DNA of 64,000 bases from Moheibacter sediminis (GTDB taxonomy: Bacteria; Bacteroidota; Bacteroidia; Flavobacteriales; Weeksellaceae): the NCBI RefSeq assembly GCF_900176425.1, contig NZ_FWXS01000004.1, positions 1-64,000 on the forward strand. Direction: 5' to 3'. The notes beneath the pieces were generated by a model. It made no database searches, was not told the DNA's origin, and saw only the letters and a program-made list of their open reading frames with translations. The stretch's first letter is position 1. Every line of letters begins with the position of its first letter. Position numbers and translations under genes: made by a program. This document shows positions 42,384 to 51,985 of this stretch, piece by piece.

Positions 42384-43756
42384 GAATCAGAAACAAAATA
42401 CTCATCTATTTTTCTTCGACCGTAATTTTTTTGGTTGCACTTGCATTTTCGGGCATTTTCATTCTTTTTTCTGAGTATAGGGAGGAGGAATTTCAGCAGC
42501 AGCAAAATGATAAAATCCAATATACCATTAAGTTGATTGACAAATACAAAGAGATGAGTGCGGAGGTTTCTTATCTTTTGGATGAGCAGGATATCAATGA
42601 TTTTTATGATGAAAAACTACTCATTTACAACAAAGACAAAAAGCTGATTTTTGCGAGTTTAGACAGTTTGGAAATTGATAAAGCCAATTATCTTTTGAAT
42701 AATTTATCGGTTTCAAAAAGATGGATAGAAACCAAAGATGAAAAATACGATTTGATTGGCGTTTATGCAGAGCATAATCAGAGTGGATATTACGCTATCA
42801 GCAAGGCTTACGATGCATTTGGCTATGATAAATTAAATTTCTTGCGCAATGTTTTAATCGGGATTTTTATTGCCATTGCCATTGTCGTCTTATTGATTTC
42901 ATTTTATCTGTCAAACCGCATCACCAAACCGATTGAGCGTTTTACTTTAATGCTCAACCAACTGGATTTTACAAACGATTCGCAGCAAACAATTCAACAA
43001 GATAATTCTTCTTCTGAACTCAAAAATCTGACAGAGAAATTCAATCATTTATTACAGCGAACGCAGGAATCATTTGCCTTTCAGAAACATTCTATCAACC
43101 ATATTTCTCACGAGCTCAAAACGCCTTTAGCGGTTCTTTTGACGGAATTGGAAAGATTGAGCTCAAAAGACGATTTGGATGAAATTAAAATTTCGCTCGA
43201 AGAACAAATCATTCAGGTTAAATTTTTGGGCGATACCATCAACTCATTGCTTCAAATTTCTAAAATTGAAACGCATCAAAATTCTGATTTTCAAGTAATT
43301 AGAATTGATGATGCTTTGTTTGATAAAATTGCTGAAATCAATAAAATATTTCCTGAATTTAATTTTAAAATTCAATTTTATCCCAAAGAATTTTCAGAAG
43401 GAAACTTAATGGTTTTAGGGAATGAAAATCTTTTGAGACAGGCAATTGCAAATCTTTTGATGAACGCGGTCATTTATTCCGACAACCAAAAAGCGGAAAT
43501 TAAAATTGATTGCTCCAAGAAAAATGAAGTTCAGATTGCCATTTCCAATACAGGAAAAAATCTTTCGGAAGAAGAACAAAAACATCTCTTCACGCACTTT
43601 TTCAGAGGCGAAAATACACAAGGGAAAAATGGTTTCGGATTGGGGCTAGCATTGACTAAAAGGATTTTGGAACTGCATTTTGGAGAAATTCATTACAATT
43701 CTCCCAAAGATGATTTGAATGTTTTTACGATAAGTTTCAAAACCCTTACTAAATAA
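42380..43756 (+). CDS. membrane sensor histidine kinase
   Basis: A 458-residue sensor kinase partnered with the upstream OmpR-type regulator. Transmembrane segments cover residues about 7-29 and 155-177, enclosing a periplasmic sensor loop of about 125 residues without a recognised domain. A HAMP-like stretch follows (SNRITKPIERFTLMLNQLDF). The dimerisation and phosphoacceptor helix has His244 in INHISHELKTPLAVL. The ATPase domain shows the N box (QAIANLLMNAVIYS), G1-like ISNTGKNLSEEE and G2 GKNGFGLGLALTKRI. All catalytic motifs are intact. The signal is unknown. Confidence 0.94.
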   Translation: MRIRNKILIYFSSTVIFLVALAFSGIFILFSEYREEEFQQQQNDKIQYTIKLIDKYKEMSAEVSYLLDEQDINDFYDEKLLIYNKDKKLIFASLDSLEIDKANYLLNNLSVSKRWIETKDEKYDLIGVYAEHNQSGYYAISKAYDAFGYDKLNFLRNVLIGIFIAIAIVVLLISFYLSNRITKPIERFTLMLNQLDFTNDSQQTIQQDNSSSELKNLTEKFNHLLQRTQESFAFQKHSINHISHELKTPLAVLLTELERLSSKDDLDEIKISLEEQIIQVKFLGDTINSLLQISKIETHQNSDFQVIRIDDALFDKIAEINKIFPEFNFKIQFYPKEFSEGNLMVLGNENLLRQAIANLLMNAVIYSDNQKAEIKIDCSKKNEVQIAISNTGKNLSEEEQKHLFTHFFRGENTQGKNGFGLGLALTKRILELHFGEIHYNSPKDDLNVFTISFKTLTK

Positions 43757-43758
43757 AA

Positions 43759-43794
43759 AGCCTCGAAATTCAGAGAATTCCGAGACTTGTATTA
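43759..43794 (-). terminator. terminator of the repeat-rich T9SS gene
   Basis: On the minus strand AGTCTCGGAATT pairs with AATTTCGAGGCT (G-U pairs included) around CTCTG, followed by TTTTTA. On the plus strand the G-U positions become A-C mismatches, so the hairpin works mainly for the minus-strand gene. Confidence 0.7.
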
Positions 43795-43813
43795 TTTAAT
43801 TATTGAAAAGATG

Positions 43814-46144
43814 TTATTTGATCAATAATTTTTTGGATTTCAAGATTCCGTTTTGTGTTTTTACGACAACAATTACAACTCCTTTTGCGAGGTTTTGTAT
43901 TTGATAACGACTGTTGTTGATTTCATTTTTTCTGTGAAGAACTTTTCCTTCAAGGTTAAATAATTCTACAGAAACGATTTTTTCGTTTTCTGCAACAATT
44001 ACAACATCTTGGTTATGAGTATAAATCTGAATTGAATTCAAGTTGAAATCTCCGGTTATTAATTCACCACTTACCGTCAAAACAAAAGAACCTTCGAAAG
44101 CGTTGTAATTTTCATTTCCTTCGTTATTAGCTTGTATGGTTGTTGTGCCTTCACCTACGATTGTTACAGTGTTTCCGTTTACAGTAGCTACGTTTGTATC
44201 GCTGCTTGTGTAAGTGATTGTGATGCCTTGATCTGTATTGGCAATCAATTCAAAAGGATCATCACCGATAACTTTTGTGATGTCTTCCAATTCTGGTGTT
44301 ACAGTTTGATTTCCTTTAGCAATTTCGAAGCTGATTGTAGCTTCATTACTTGTCCCATTTTCATTGGCAGCTGTTACATTGACAGAAGAATTTCCTGCTG
44401 TTGTAGGAGTTCCTGAAATGATACCAGTAGCCGTATCTAGGTTTAAACCATCTGGTAAAGTACCTGATACGATAGTATAGCTTGTTGGGTTTTCAGTCGC
44501 TTGTATCTGGAATGAAGCAGCAGTTCCGACAACTCCATTGAAAGTTTCCTCGGTGATGACCGGAGCATCTGTAGTTTCTTCGGTCAATTTATAAAGTACA
44601 TACTTTTTCTGATTGGTTGTATAACATGCAAATCTTTCTTGATTGGTGTTTGAATTGTATTGAAGAATTCTATTTGTAACACCCATATTTGTGAAAATAA
44701 AAATATCAGACTCATCTTCATCCGATCCAAAAGTAATGTTCCATCTTTGATTATCAGCCGTTACATCATCAACAATTTGAACGTTGTTAGAACTCCCTGT
44801 GTAAGAAACGTATTTTGCAGATTCTTCATTGTAAATAGATTTACCTGTACCATTGGTTTCAATTTTCCAAACCATAGAAACTTCAGGATTTGTAACTACT
44901 TCTTCGACTGGAGAAATAGCAGAACGTACTAAATAGGTTCCGGTATGTTCATTGCTCATTGCCCAATCTCCAAACTCAGGGTTGGCAGCGATTATGTAAT
45001 ATCCATCAGTAAGTTCATCTATGGAATTAATTTTTACAAAAGTTCCGTTTCCGTCATATCCTCCGCCTGTATTTTCTTCCGTTACCGTCAAAACAAAAGA
45101 ACCTTCGAAAGCATTGTAATTTTCATTTCCTTCGTTATTAGCCTGTATGGTTGTTGTGCCTTCACCTACGATTGTTACAGTGTTTCCGTTTACAGTAGCT
45201 ACGTTTGTATCGCTGCTTGTGTAAGTGATTGTGATGCCTTGATCTGTATTGGCAATCAATTCAAAAGGATCATCACCGATAACTTTTGTGATGTCTTCCA
45301 ATTCTGGTGTTACAGTTTGATTTCCTTTAGCAATTTCGAAGCTGATTGTAGCTTCATCACTTGTCCCATTTTCATTGGCAGCTGTTACATTGACAGAAGA
45401 ATTTCCTGCTGTTGTAGGATTTCCTGAAATGATACCAGCAGCCGTATCTAGGTTTAAACCATCTGGTAAAGTACCTGATACGATAGTATAGCTTGTTGGG
45501 TTTTCAGTAGCTTGTATCTGGAATGAAGCAGCAGTTCCAACAACTCCATTGAAAGTTTCCTCAGTTATGACTGGTGAAATTTCAGTATCATCAGAATAAG
45601 CAGTCCAAGAAATATTATCAATTGTAACTTGTTTGTTTCCATTTGAAGTGCCCGTAGGATAAGTGATTTTAATGGTTACTTCCCCTGATAAATTGACGTC
45701 TGTAGAAAATTCATGTATAGTAGTGTCAGTACCTGATCCTCCAAAAGTTGGAGTTGTAAATACTAGATTTCCGTTAGCGTATACACCAAGTATTCTGTTG
45801 TTAGAACCACCAGTAAATGCTTTTCTAGCATCAAATGAAAAATTCCCTACACCATTGGGGATCACAAATTCTACAGCACTTTGCTCATCAATTCTTCTTA
45901 AAATAATTCCTTTTCCGTCAATGGAAAAATCATCAGAAGTTTCTAAACCTTCGTTTCTTGCATGTACGTAGTTTACAGTTACTCCAGTTGTTTCTCCAGA
46001 AAAACTTCCGTTTGCATAAGATGTGTTTAAAGAGGTTTGGGTTTCAAAAGTTTCTGTTCCCTGAGCATGCAAAAACTGAATCGCTCCAATGTTTAATAAT
46101 AAAACTAATGGTAAAATCAGCTTTAAATAATAAATGTTTCTCAT
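43814..46144 (-). CDS. T9SS-secreted adhesin-like protein with duplicated Ig-like modules
   Basis: A 776-residue surface protein. The start ATG at 46144 gives a signal peptide (MRNIYYLKLILPLVLLL to FLHAQ); an upstream ATG at 46174 lies within the promoter region. Residues about 25-185 form an N-terminal beta domain. A module of about 164 residues then occurs twice (about 190-355 and 528-690). Each module has a putative-Ig part (PTSYTIVSGTLPDGLNLDT, ISGNPTTAGNS) followed by a second Ig-like part (SDTNVATVNGNTVTIVGEG). A lectin-like or unknown domain separates them (YYIIAANPEFGDWAMSNEH). The last 75 residues, ending LKSKKLLIK, are a T9SS sorting domain, though without the usual YPNP box. It is probably a cell-surface adhesin; ligands are unknown. 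Confidence 0.85.
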   Translation of the reverse strand: MRNIYYLKLILPLVLLLNIGAIQFLHAQGTETFETQTSLNTSYANGSFSGETTGVTVNYVHARNEGLETSDDFSIDGKGIILRRIDEQSAVEFVIPNGVGNFSFDARKAFTGGSNNRILGVYANGNLVFTTPTFGGSGTDTTIHEFSTDVNLSGEVTIKITYPTGTSNGNKQVTIDNISWTAYSDDTEISPVITEETFNGVVGTAASFQIQATENPTSYTIVSGTLPDGLNLDTAAGIISGNPTTAGNSSVNVTAANENGTSDEATISFEIAKGNQTVTPELEDITKVIGDDPFELIANTDQGITITYTSSDTNVATVNGNTVTIVGEGTTTIQANNEGNENYNAFEGSFVLTVTEENTGGGYDGNGTFVKINSIDELTDGYYIIAANPEFGDWAMSNEHTGTYLVRSAISPVEEVVTNPEVSMVWKIETNGTGKSIYNEESAKYVSYTGSSNNVQIVDDVTADNQRWNITFGSDEDESDIFIFTNMGVTNRILQYNSNTNQERFACYTTNQKKYVLYKLTEETTDAPVITEETFNGVVGTAASFQIQATENPTSYTIVSGTLPDGLNLDTATGIISGTPTTAGNSSVNVTAANENGTSNEATISFEIAKGNQTVTPELEDITKVIGDDPFELIANTDQGITITYTSSDTNVATVNGNTVTIVGEGTTTIQANNEGNENYNAFEGSFVLTVSGELITGDFNLNSIQIYTHNQDVVIVAENEKIVSVELFNLEGKVLHRKNEINNSRYQIQNLAKGVVIVVVKTQNGILKSKKLLIK
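44071..44562. repeat. 492-bp direct repeat, copy A
   Basis: It is identical to 45082-45573 except for about ten single-base differences that I counted by eye (about 98% identity), with no gaps and an offset of 1011 bases. It lies wholly inside the coding sequence of the T9SS protein and encodes its C-terminal Ig-like module. Confidence 0.9.
45082..45573. repeat. 492-bp direct repeat, copy B
   Basis: The partner of 44071-44562. Encodes the N-terminal-side Ig-like module of the same protein. The high identity, including third codon positions, points to recent duplication or ongoing gene conversion. Confidence 0.9.
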
Positions 46145-46171
46145 ATATACTTTTTTGATTAAAAGAATCGG

Positions 46172-46179
46172 CAAAGATA
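46172..46179 (-). promoter_or_regulatory. -7 element (TATCTTTG) for the T9SS adhesin-like gene
   Basis: An exact TAnnTTTG on the minus strand, 27 bases before ATG 46144. Its position excludes the upstream in-frame ATG at 46174. No TTG lies at the proper -33 spacing. Confidence 0.45.
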
Positions 46180-46344
46180 GTTCTCTTCCATAAAACCATA
46201 TTTATAATAAATTATGTAATAAATCATTGCTCAATATTTTTATTAGATTATCCAATTTAAATTTTACATGATTAAGCACAATTTTATCCGCTTTAAGCCA
46301 ATTTTAAGGTTGTGATTGACACATTTGCCAACTCATTTAAAGTT

Positions 46345-47649
46345 ATGGCAAAACCAATCAATTTTTATTTCTTCGGAATTCTTTTTTCCTTCTTCATTTC
46401 GGTTCCAGCACAGGACACGATTCGCCTCAGCCGACAAGAAAGTGAAGCGGTTTTTCTCAGTGAAAATCTTTCATTACTTGCAGAAAAGCTCAACATTCCC
46501 AAAGCCGAAGCCGCGGTACAGCAGGCTAAACTCTGGCCCAATCCTAATCTTACATTTGACCAGGTTAATTTCTGGGCAACAGACAGGCAGACGGGCGGAC
46601 AGGAAGTTTCACCACCTCTTTGGGATGGTTTCGGCAAAAATCAACAGTTTGCTTTTGAAATCGAACAGTTGATTTATACAGCCGGAAAGCGAAAAAAAAT
46701 AGTTGCGCTGGAGAAGGTTTCGGTTGACCAATCAAAACAATATTTCGAAGATTTACTTAGAAATCTGAAAATCGAATTCAGGTCTTTGCTGACTGATTTA
46801 CAATACATTCAGTTGCAGCAAAAGTCTCTGAAAAATCTTTTTGTTTCCGTGCAGGAATTGACCAATGCTTACGAAAGACAATTCAATCTGCAGAACATAT
46901 CCAAAAGTGAATATGCGCGATTGAAAGCCAAAGAGCTAGAATTGAGAAAGGAAATATTTGACTTGCAGAAATCATCTTCGGAAGTTCAGAAAGAATTAAA
47001 AATCCTCTTGCACCAAAATCCAAATTCTGTTCTCGTCATTGCTGACGAAGGTTTTGAAATAGAAGTGGAAGAATCGCAGATTTTGTTTGCGACGGATTTT
47101 ATGGAACAAGTGGAATCCACTCGCCCTGATTTGCAGCTTGCGGTTTTGGAAGAGGATTATTTCAGCAAATTATACGATTATGAAAGAGCGCAGCGCGTTC
47201 CGGATTTTTCACTGAAAGCTACTTATGACCGAAATGGAAGCACGATGCTTGATTTTGTGGGATTTGGAATTTCGATTGATTTGCCAGTTTTCAACCGCAA
47301 TCAGGGGAATATAAAAATTGCCCAATTAGGAATCGAACAATCCAAGATTCAAACACAACGAGTCCGACATGAAATCCAGTCTGAAATTTTCAGAAATACA
47401 CAGGATTTATTGAACGCTATTCAATTGCGTGACCAAATCAAAAAAGATTATAATTTGTCTTTGGATGAATTGCTTTCTGCACACAATAAAAATCTCAAAA
47501 ACAGAAATATAAGCATGTTAGAATACCTGGATTTTGTCGATGCGTATCTCGATAATCAGAAAACAGTTCTCGATGTCAGCAAAGAAGTAAATGATGCTTT
47601 GGAAGAACTGAATTTCGCTGTGGGAAAAGATATACTTGAAAATAATTAA
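46345..47649 (+). CDS. TolC-family outer membrane factor of a CzcCBA-type efflux system
   Basis: A 434-residue outer membrane channel subunit. The ATG at 46345 gives a signal peptide (MAKPINFYFFGILFSFFISVPAQ); an in-frame GTG 33 bases upstream is less likely. The mature part has the two-fold long-helix layout of TolC/CzcC: LPKAEAAVQQAKLWPNPNL near the start of the first half, and ESTRPDLQLAVLEEDYFSKLYDYERAQRVPDFSLKATYD in the second. It forms the outer membrane exit for the pump encoded by the next two genes, 10 and 8 bases apart. No signature gives metal specificity. Confidence 0.9.
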   Translation: MAKPINFYFFGILFSFFISVPAQDTIRLSRQESEAVFLSENLSLLAEKLNIPKAEAAVQQAKLWPNPNLTFDQVNFWATDRQTGGQEVSPPLWDGFGKNQQFAFEIEQLIYTAGKRKKIVALEKVSVDQSKQYFEDLLRNLKIEFRSLLTDLQYIQLQQKSLKNLFVSVQELTNAYERQFNLQNISKSEYARLKAKELELRKEIFDLQKSSSEVQKELKILLHQNPNSVLVIADEGFEIEVEESQILFATDFMEQVESTRPDLQLAVLEEDYFSKLYDYERAQRVPDFSLKATYDRNGSTMLDFVGFGISIDLPVFNRNQGNIKIAQLGIEQSKIQTQRVRHEIQSEIFRNTQDLLNAIQLRDQIKKDYNLSLDELLSAHNKNLKNRNISMLEYLDFVDAYLDNQKTVLDVSKEVNDALEELNFAVGKDILENN

Positions 47650-47659
47650 TTAAAATAGA

Positions 47660-48754
47660 ATGAAAAAATACACCATAATATCCTTGGCGTGTGCTATTTC
47701 TTTTTTGCTTTTAAATTGTAAAAAAGAAAAAACTTCGCCTGTCGAACCAACCACTCAATTTTGTATAAATGAAAATTTCAAATCAAAAATTGAAGTCAAG
47801 GAAGTAAAAACTGAAAACGTTGCAGAAAGAGTTCATTTGACCGGACACGTAGAAACTAATCCTGATAAAGTGGTTGAATTTACGAGCCTTGTCAACGGAA
47901 TCATCGTGAAAACGCATTTTTCATTGGGTGACAGAGTGACCAAAGGTCAGGTTTTGGCTGAGTTAAAAAGTACGGAATTGAGTTCACTACAAGCACAGCT
48001 TTCTACGATTAATTCCCAAATTCATGTAAGTCAAAGAAATTTGAAAGCGACGGAAGAATTGTTCAGCGACGGAATTTCATCGCAAAAGGAAATTCTTGAA
48101 ATTCAAAATGATCTGGAATCATTTAAAGCTGAAAAATTAAGAATCAGCAGCGACATCGAATTGTACAGCGGAAGTACTCAGAAAGGAGTTTTCCTGATCA
48201 AAGCACCGGCTTCGGGAATCATTACTTCAAAATCAATTTCCAACGGAAAACAAATTACATCAGAAGGAGAATCACTTTTCACGATTTCTGATGTAAATGA
48301 AGTTTGGATCATGGCAAATATCTACGCAACCAACATCAATGAAATCAAAACCGGAATGAAAGTGGAAATCACTTCGCTTTCTTATCCAGACAGGGTTTTT
48401 AATGGAATTATATCCATGATTCCACCGGTTTTGGATGAAGAATCAAAAGTGTTGAAAGCGAGAGTTGTCATTCCAAACGATGATGGTTTATTGAAACCTG
48501 GAATGTTGGTGGATTTGATGGCGTTGAAAGATTCAGAAGAAAAAGCGGTGACGATTCCGGTGGAAAGCATTGTTTTCTCAAATAATGAAAATTACGTTTT
48601 GGTTTATACTTCAGATTGTAACATTGAAGTTCGAAAAATCGAAATCATTGCTACAAGTGAGAAAAATATTTATGTAGGCTCAGGATTGAAAGAAGGAGAA
48701 AAAATCATTTCAAAAAATCAATTGCTGGTGTTTGAACAAATCAAAAATTTCTAA
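47660..48754 (+). CDS. periplasmic adaptor of RND efflux system (CzcB-like lipoprotein)
   Basis: A 364-residue membrane fusion protein: MKKYTIISLACAISFLLLNC, Cys20 lipidated. The barrel-sandwich half-motifs flank a coiled-coil hairpin (about residues 110-170, SSLQAQLSTINSQIHVSQRNLKATEELF). VFLIKAPASGIITSKSISNGKQIT marks the lipoyl domain. The C-terminal beta-barrel has MKVEITSLSYPDRVFNGIISMIPP and VLKARVVIPNDDGLLKPGMLVDLM. It bridges the RND pump and the TolC-type channel encoded on either side. It has no His-rich metal-binding stretch at either end, unlike classic CzcB. Confidence 0.92.
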   Translation: MKKYTIISLACAISFLLLNCKKEKTSPVEPTTQFCINENFKSKIEVKEVKTENVAERVHLTGHVETNPDKVVEFTSLVNGIIVKTHFSLGDRVTKGQVLAELKSTELSSLQAQLSTINSQIHVSQRNLKATEELFSDGISSQKEILEIQNDLESFKAEKLRISSDIELYSGSTQKGVFLIKAPASGIITSKSISNGKQITSEGESLFTISDVNEVWIMANIYATNINEIKTGMKVEITSLSYPDRVFNGIISMIPPVLDEESKVLKARVVIPNDDGLLKPGMLVDLMALKDSEEKAVTIPVESIVFSNNENYVLVYTSDCNIEVRKIEIIATSEKNIYVGSGLKEGEKIISKNQLLVFEQIKNF

Positions 48755-48762
48755 ACAAACAA

Positions 48763-51700
48763 ATGACTAAATTTATTCAAAACATAGTCGGATTCTCTCT
48801 GAAGAATTCTGTAATCGTATTTTTTCTTACGGCACTTTTGGTGGTAGTTGGTGTGATAAGTTACTTGCACACGCCTATTGAAGCATATCCCGATGTGACT
48901 AATACCCGCGCGAGAATCATCACGCAATGGCCGGGAAGAAGTGCGGAAGAAGTAGAGAAATTTGTGACGTTGCCTTTGATGAAGGAAATGAATACAATTC
49001 CCAAAAAATCAGATGTTCGTTCCACTTCCTTATTTGGATTGTCGGTGGTTACGGTACTTTTTGATGATGATGTAGATGATTTTTTTGCGCAGCAATATGC
49101 ATCTAATCGTTTGCAAGGAGTGAATCTTCCGGATGGCGCGGAAGCTGATATAGAACCGCCTTCGGGAGCAACCGGAGAAATTTTCCGTTATGTAGTAAAA
49201 AGTGAAAGACCAATCAAAGAAGTTACTGCGATTCAGGATTGGGTAATCGAGCGAGAACTCGTTGCGGTTCCCGGCGTTGCTGATGTTGTCAGTTTTGGTG
49301 GGGAAGAGAAAATTTATGAAATTAAAATTAATCCTACCGAATTAGCCAATTATGATTTATCGCCATTGGATGTTTTCGAAGCGGTTTCTAAAAGTAATAT
49401 CAATGTTGGTGGAGATGTGATTGAACGTGGAAGTCAAGCGTATGTTGTGAGAGGAATCGGCTTATTGGAGAAGAAAGAAGACATAGAAAATATTTTGATT
49501 GAAGTCAGAAATTCAGTTCCGATTTTGGTGAAACATGTTGCTTCTGTAGAAATAAATGCCAAACCGCGTTTGGGACAAGTTGGACTGCAGGATGACAATG
49601 ATTTGGTACAAGGAGTTGTGATGATGTTGCGCGGGGAAAATCCAAGTGATGTCATTCCTCGTTTGAAAGATAAAATTGCAGAATTAAATAACAATATTCT
49701 TCCGGCTGATGTGAAAATTGAACCTTTCATCGACCGAACTGAATTGGTGAATTCTACCGTAAATACAGTTAGTAAAAATTTAGTTGAAGGAATTCTTTTC
49801 GTATCCATCATCGTATTTATTTTCTTATTTAACTGGCGAACAACAGTAATTGTAGCTTCAGTCATTCCACTTGCGTTTTTATTTGCCATCATTATGCTGC
49901 GGATTCAGGGACTTCCGGCGAATTTGATTTCGCTAGGAGCGATTGACTTTGGATTATTACTCGAAGGAACTTTAGTCATTGTTGAAACCGTTTTTGTTGC
50001 AATGGAAAAGAAAGCACACCATGTGGGCATGAGCCGTTTTAACAAAATGAGCAAATTAGGATTGATTAAAAAGAGTGCGGGAAGCGTTGCGGGTTACATT
50101 GTTTTTGCACAAATTATCTTGATTGTTGCATTGATTCCAATTTTCTCATTCCAGAAAGTAGAAGGGAAAATGTTCTCGCCGCTTGCATTTACATTGGGTT
50201 ATGCACTTTTGGGCTCATTGATTTTGAGTATTACTTATGTACCTGCCATGTGTAAATTGATGCTGACAAAAAACATTCGTGAAAGAGACAATGTCATTTC
50301 AAAATTCTTTAAAAACGGAATGTTCAAAATGTTTCTTTGGAGTAATAAATTGAGAAAACTTACAATTACATTATTTGTCGGATTAATTGCCGCCTGCACC
50401 ACCGCATTTATGTTTTACGGCACTGAATTCATCCCAAAATTAGATGAAGGCGCATTGTATGTACGAGCGACTTTGCCAAACAGCGTTAATCTCGAAGAAT
50501 CAGTTCGTCTGGCAGAAGAAATGAAATCCAAAATTCGTGATTTCGAAGAAGTTAAATTTGTTTTGAATCAAGTCGGAAGACCCAATGACGGAACCGATCC
50601 AACCGGATTCTTCAATATTGAATTCCACATTCAGCTTTACCCAAAAGGTGATTGGAAACGCAAGGTCGACAAAGATGAATTGATCAACGAAATGCGTTCT
50701 GTACTAGAAGCCTATCCCGGAATCGTCTTTGGATTCAGCCAGCCGATTCAGGATAATGTGGAAGAATATGTTGCGGGTGTGAAAAGTTCGCTTGTCATTA
50801 AAATTTTCGGAGAAGATTTATTTGAATTGGAAAAATACGCAGATCAAGTTGCGAACAGTATTCGTCCTGTCGAAGGAATTACAGACATCAACGTTTACCG
50901 AAACATTGGTTTGCCTGAATTGAGAATTCAACTGCATGACAGCAAAATGGCGCGTTATGGAATTGATGTTGCAGACGCACAGGCCGTTGTAGAAATGGCA
51001 ATCGGCGGTCGAGCTGCAACAAGTTTCTACGAAAATGAAAGAGTTTTTGATGTGCGTCTTCGCTTTGAGGAAGAATATAGAAATGATGAAACAAAAATTG
51101 GTGAAATCCTGATTCCGGGCATGGATGGCAAAAAAGTTCCACTCAATGAAATTGCAACCATCAGTTACCTGACCGGTCCGACATTCATTTACCGTGAAGG
51201 AAGCAGCCGTTACATCGCAGTTGGGTTCAGCATCGAAGGACGAGATTTGGGAAGTACAATCACAGAAGCAAGAGCAAAAGTAGACAAGGAAGTCAATCTT
51301 TCTTCGGGACACAAAATGGAGTGGGCTGGCGAATTTGAAAGCAAAGAAAGAGCTTCAGCACAGCTGGCAGTCATCGTTCCTGCAGTATTGATTCTGATTT
51401 TGTTTTTATTGTATTTCAATTTTGGAACCGTAAAAGATACCATGATTGCCGCCAGTACGATTCCTTTTGCATTTATCGGGGGATTCATTTCACTCTGGGT
51501 AACCGGAACCGTATTTGGAATTTCCGCAGGAATTGGTTTCATCATTTTATTTGGTGTAAATACCATCAACAGCATTATCCTCATTGCCGTCATGAAAGAA
51601 AATATGCGGCATGCAAATCTTAAAGATGCCATCTCCAATGGAGTTCACAGCCGCGTGCGTCCGATCATCATGATTGCATTGATGGGATCCATGGGATTGC

Positions 51701-51861
51701 TTCCGGCAGCACTTTCAACGGGAATGGGGTCAGAAATCCAGAAACCACTGGCGATTATGATTGTAGGAGGATTGTTGATTTGTATGGTGCTTTCATTAAC
51801 TGTTTTACCGCAAATATTTTATTATGCATACAGAAGAAAAAAGACAAAGTTTTTAGATTAA
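48763..51861 (+). CDS. heavy-metal efflux RND pump (CzcA-like), Glu in relay motif
   Basis: A 1032-residue inner membrane RND transporter with twelve predicted membrane helices and two large periplasmic loops. YPDVTNTRARIITQWPGRSAEEVEKFVTLP and FGLSVVTVLFDDDVDDFFAQQYASNRL are typical of the heavy-metal (HME) subfamily of CzcA/CusA. Transmembrane helix 4 carries Asp395-Phe-Gly with Glu401 and Glu408, matching the D-x5-D-x6-E relay of CzcA, but with Glu401 where CzcA has Asp. This helps place it in the DFG type (Zn/Co/Ni-like) rather than the CusA copper/silver type; actual substrate unknown. It is the last gene of the three-gene operon and is followed by a strong terminator. Confidence 0.94.
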   Translation: MTKFIQNIVGFSLKNSVIVFFLTALLVVVGVISYLHTPIEAYPDVTNTRARIITQWPGRSAEEVEKFVTLPLMKEMNTIPKKSDVRSTSLFGLSVVTVLFDDDVDDFFAQQYASNRLQGVNLPDGAEADIEPPSGATGEIFRYVVKSERPIKEVTAIQDWVIERELVAVPGVADVVSFGGEEKIYEIKINPTELANYDLSPLDVFEAVSKSNINVGGDVIERGSQAYVVRGIGLLEKKEDIENILIEVRNSVPILVKHVASVEINAKPRLGQVGLQDDNDLVQGVVMMLRGENPSDVIPRLKDKIAELNNNILPADVKIEPFIDRTELVNSTVNTVSKNLVEGILFVSIIVFIFLFNWRTTVIVASVIPLAFLFAIIMLRIQGLPANLISLGAIDFGLLLEGTLVIVETVFVAMEKKAHHVGMSRFNKMSKLGLIKKSAGSVAGYIVFAQIILIVALIPIFSFQKVEGKMFSPLAFTLGYALLGSLILSITYVPAMCKLMLTKNIRERDNVISKFFKNGMFKMFLWSNKLRKLTITLFVGLIAACTTAFMFYGTEFIPKLDEGALYVRATLPNSVNLEESVRLAEEMKSKIRDFEEVKFVLNQVGRPNDGTDPTGFFNIEFHIQLYPKGDWKRKVDKDELINEMRSVLEAYPGIVFGFSQPIQDNVEEYVAGVKSSLVIKIFGEDLFELEKYADQVANSIRPVEGITDINVYRNIGLPELRIQLHDSKMARYGIDVADAQAVVEMAIGGRAATSFYENERVFDVRLRFEEEYRNDETKIGEILIPGMDGKKVPLNEIATISYLTGPTFIYREGSSRYIAVGFSIEGRDLGSTITEARAKVDKEVNLSSGHKMEWAGEFESKERASAQLAVIVPAVLILILFLLYFNFGTVKDTMIAASTIPFAFIGGFISLWVTGTVFGISAGIGFIILFGVNTINSIILIAVMKENMRHANLKDAISNGVHSRVRPIIMIALMGSMGLLPAALSTGMGSEIQKPLAIMIVGGLLICMVLSLTVLPQIFYYAYRRKKTKFLD

Positions 51862-51874
51862 TGTTTTATAGTTG

Positions 51875-51915
51875 CCTGGTAAGGAAGTTTCATTTCTGAC
51901 TTATCAGGTTTTTTT
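51875..51915 (+). terminator. terminator of the efflux operon
   Basis: CCTGGTAAG pairs with CTTATCAGG (one G-U pair) around a 16-base loop, followed by seven or more T (51909-51915). Confidence 0.8.
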
Positions 51916-51942
51916 ATTCTTTTTAAATTTAATTTTATAGGA

Positions 51943-51977
51943 AAAAGGACACAAGTTTCGTTTGTGTCCTTTTGTTT
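51943..51977 (-). terminator. terminator of the GbsR-linked operon
   Basis: AAAAGGACACAA pairs perfectly with TTGTGTCCTTTT around a 7-base loop, 13 bases past the stop at 51986. The T-rich arm serves the minus strand; the same stem ends GTTTT on the plus strand and may act in both directions. Confidence 0.8.
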
Positions 51978-51985
51978 TAAATTGA

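Noticed and set aside
44132-45427. Two near-identical plus-strand open frames (44132-44416 and 44945-45427)
   Set aside because: They are antisense shadows of the duplicated Ig-like modules; the minus-strand gene has a signal peptide, sorting domain and domain logic.
44071-45573. 492-bp direct repeats as a mobile element or long terminal repeats
   Set aside because: Both copies are in frame within one gene and encode matching protein modules, with no transposase or target duplication.
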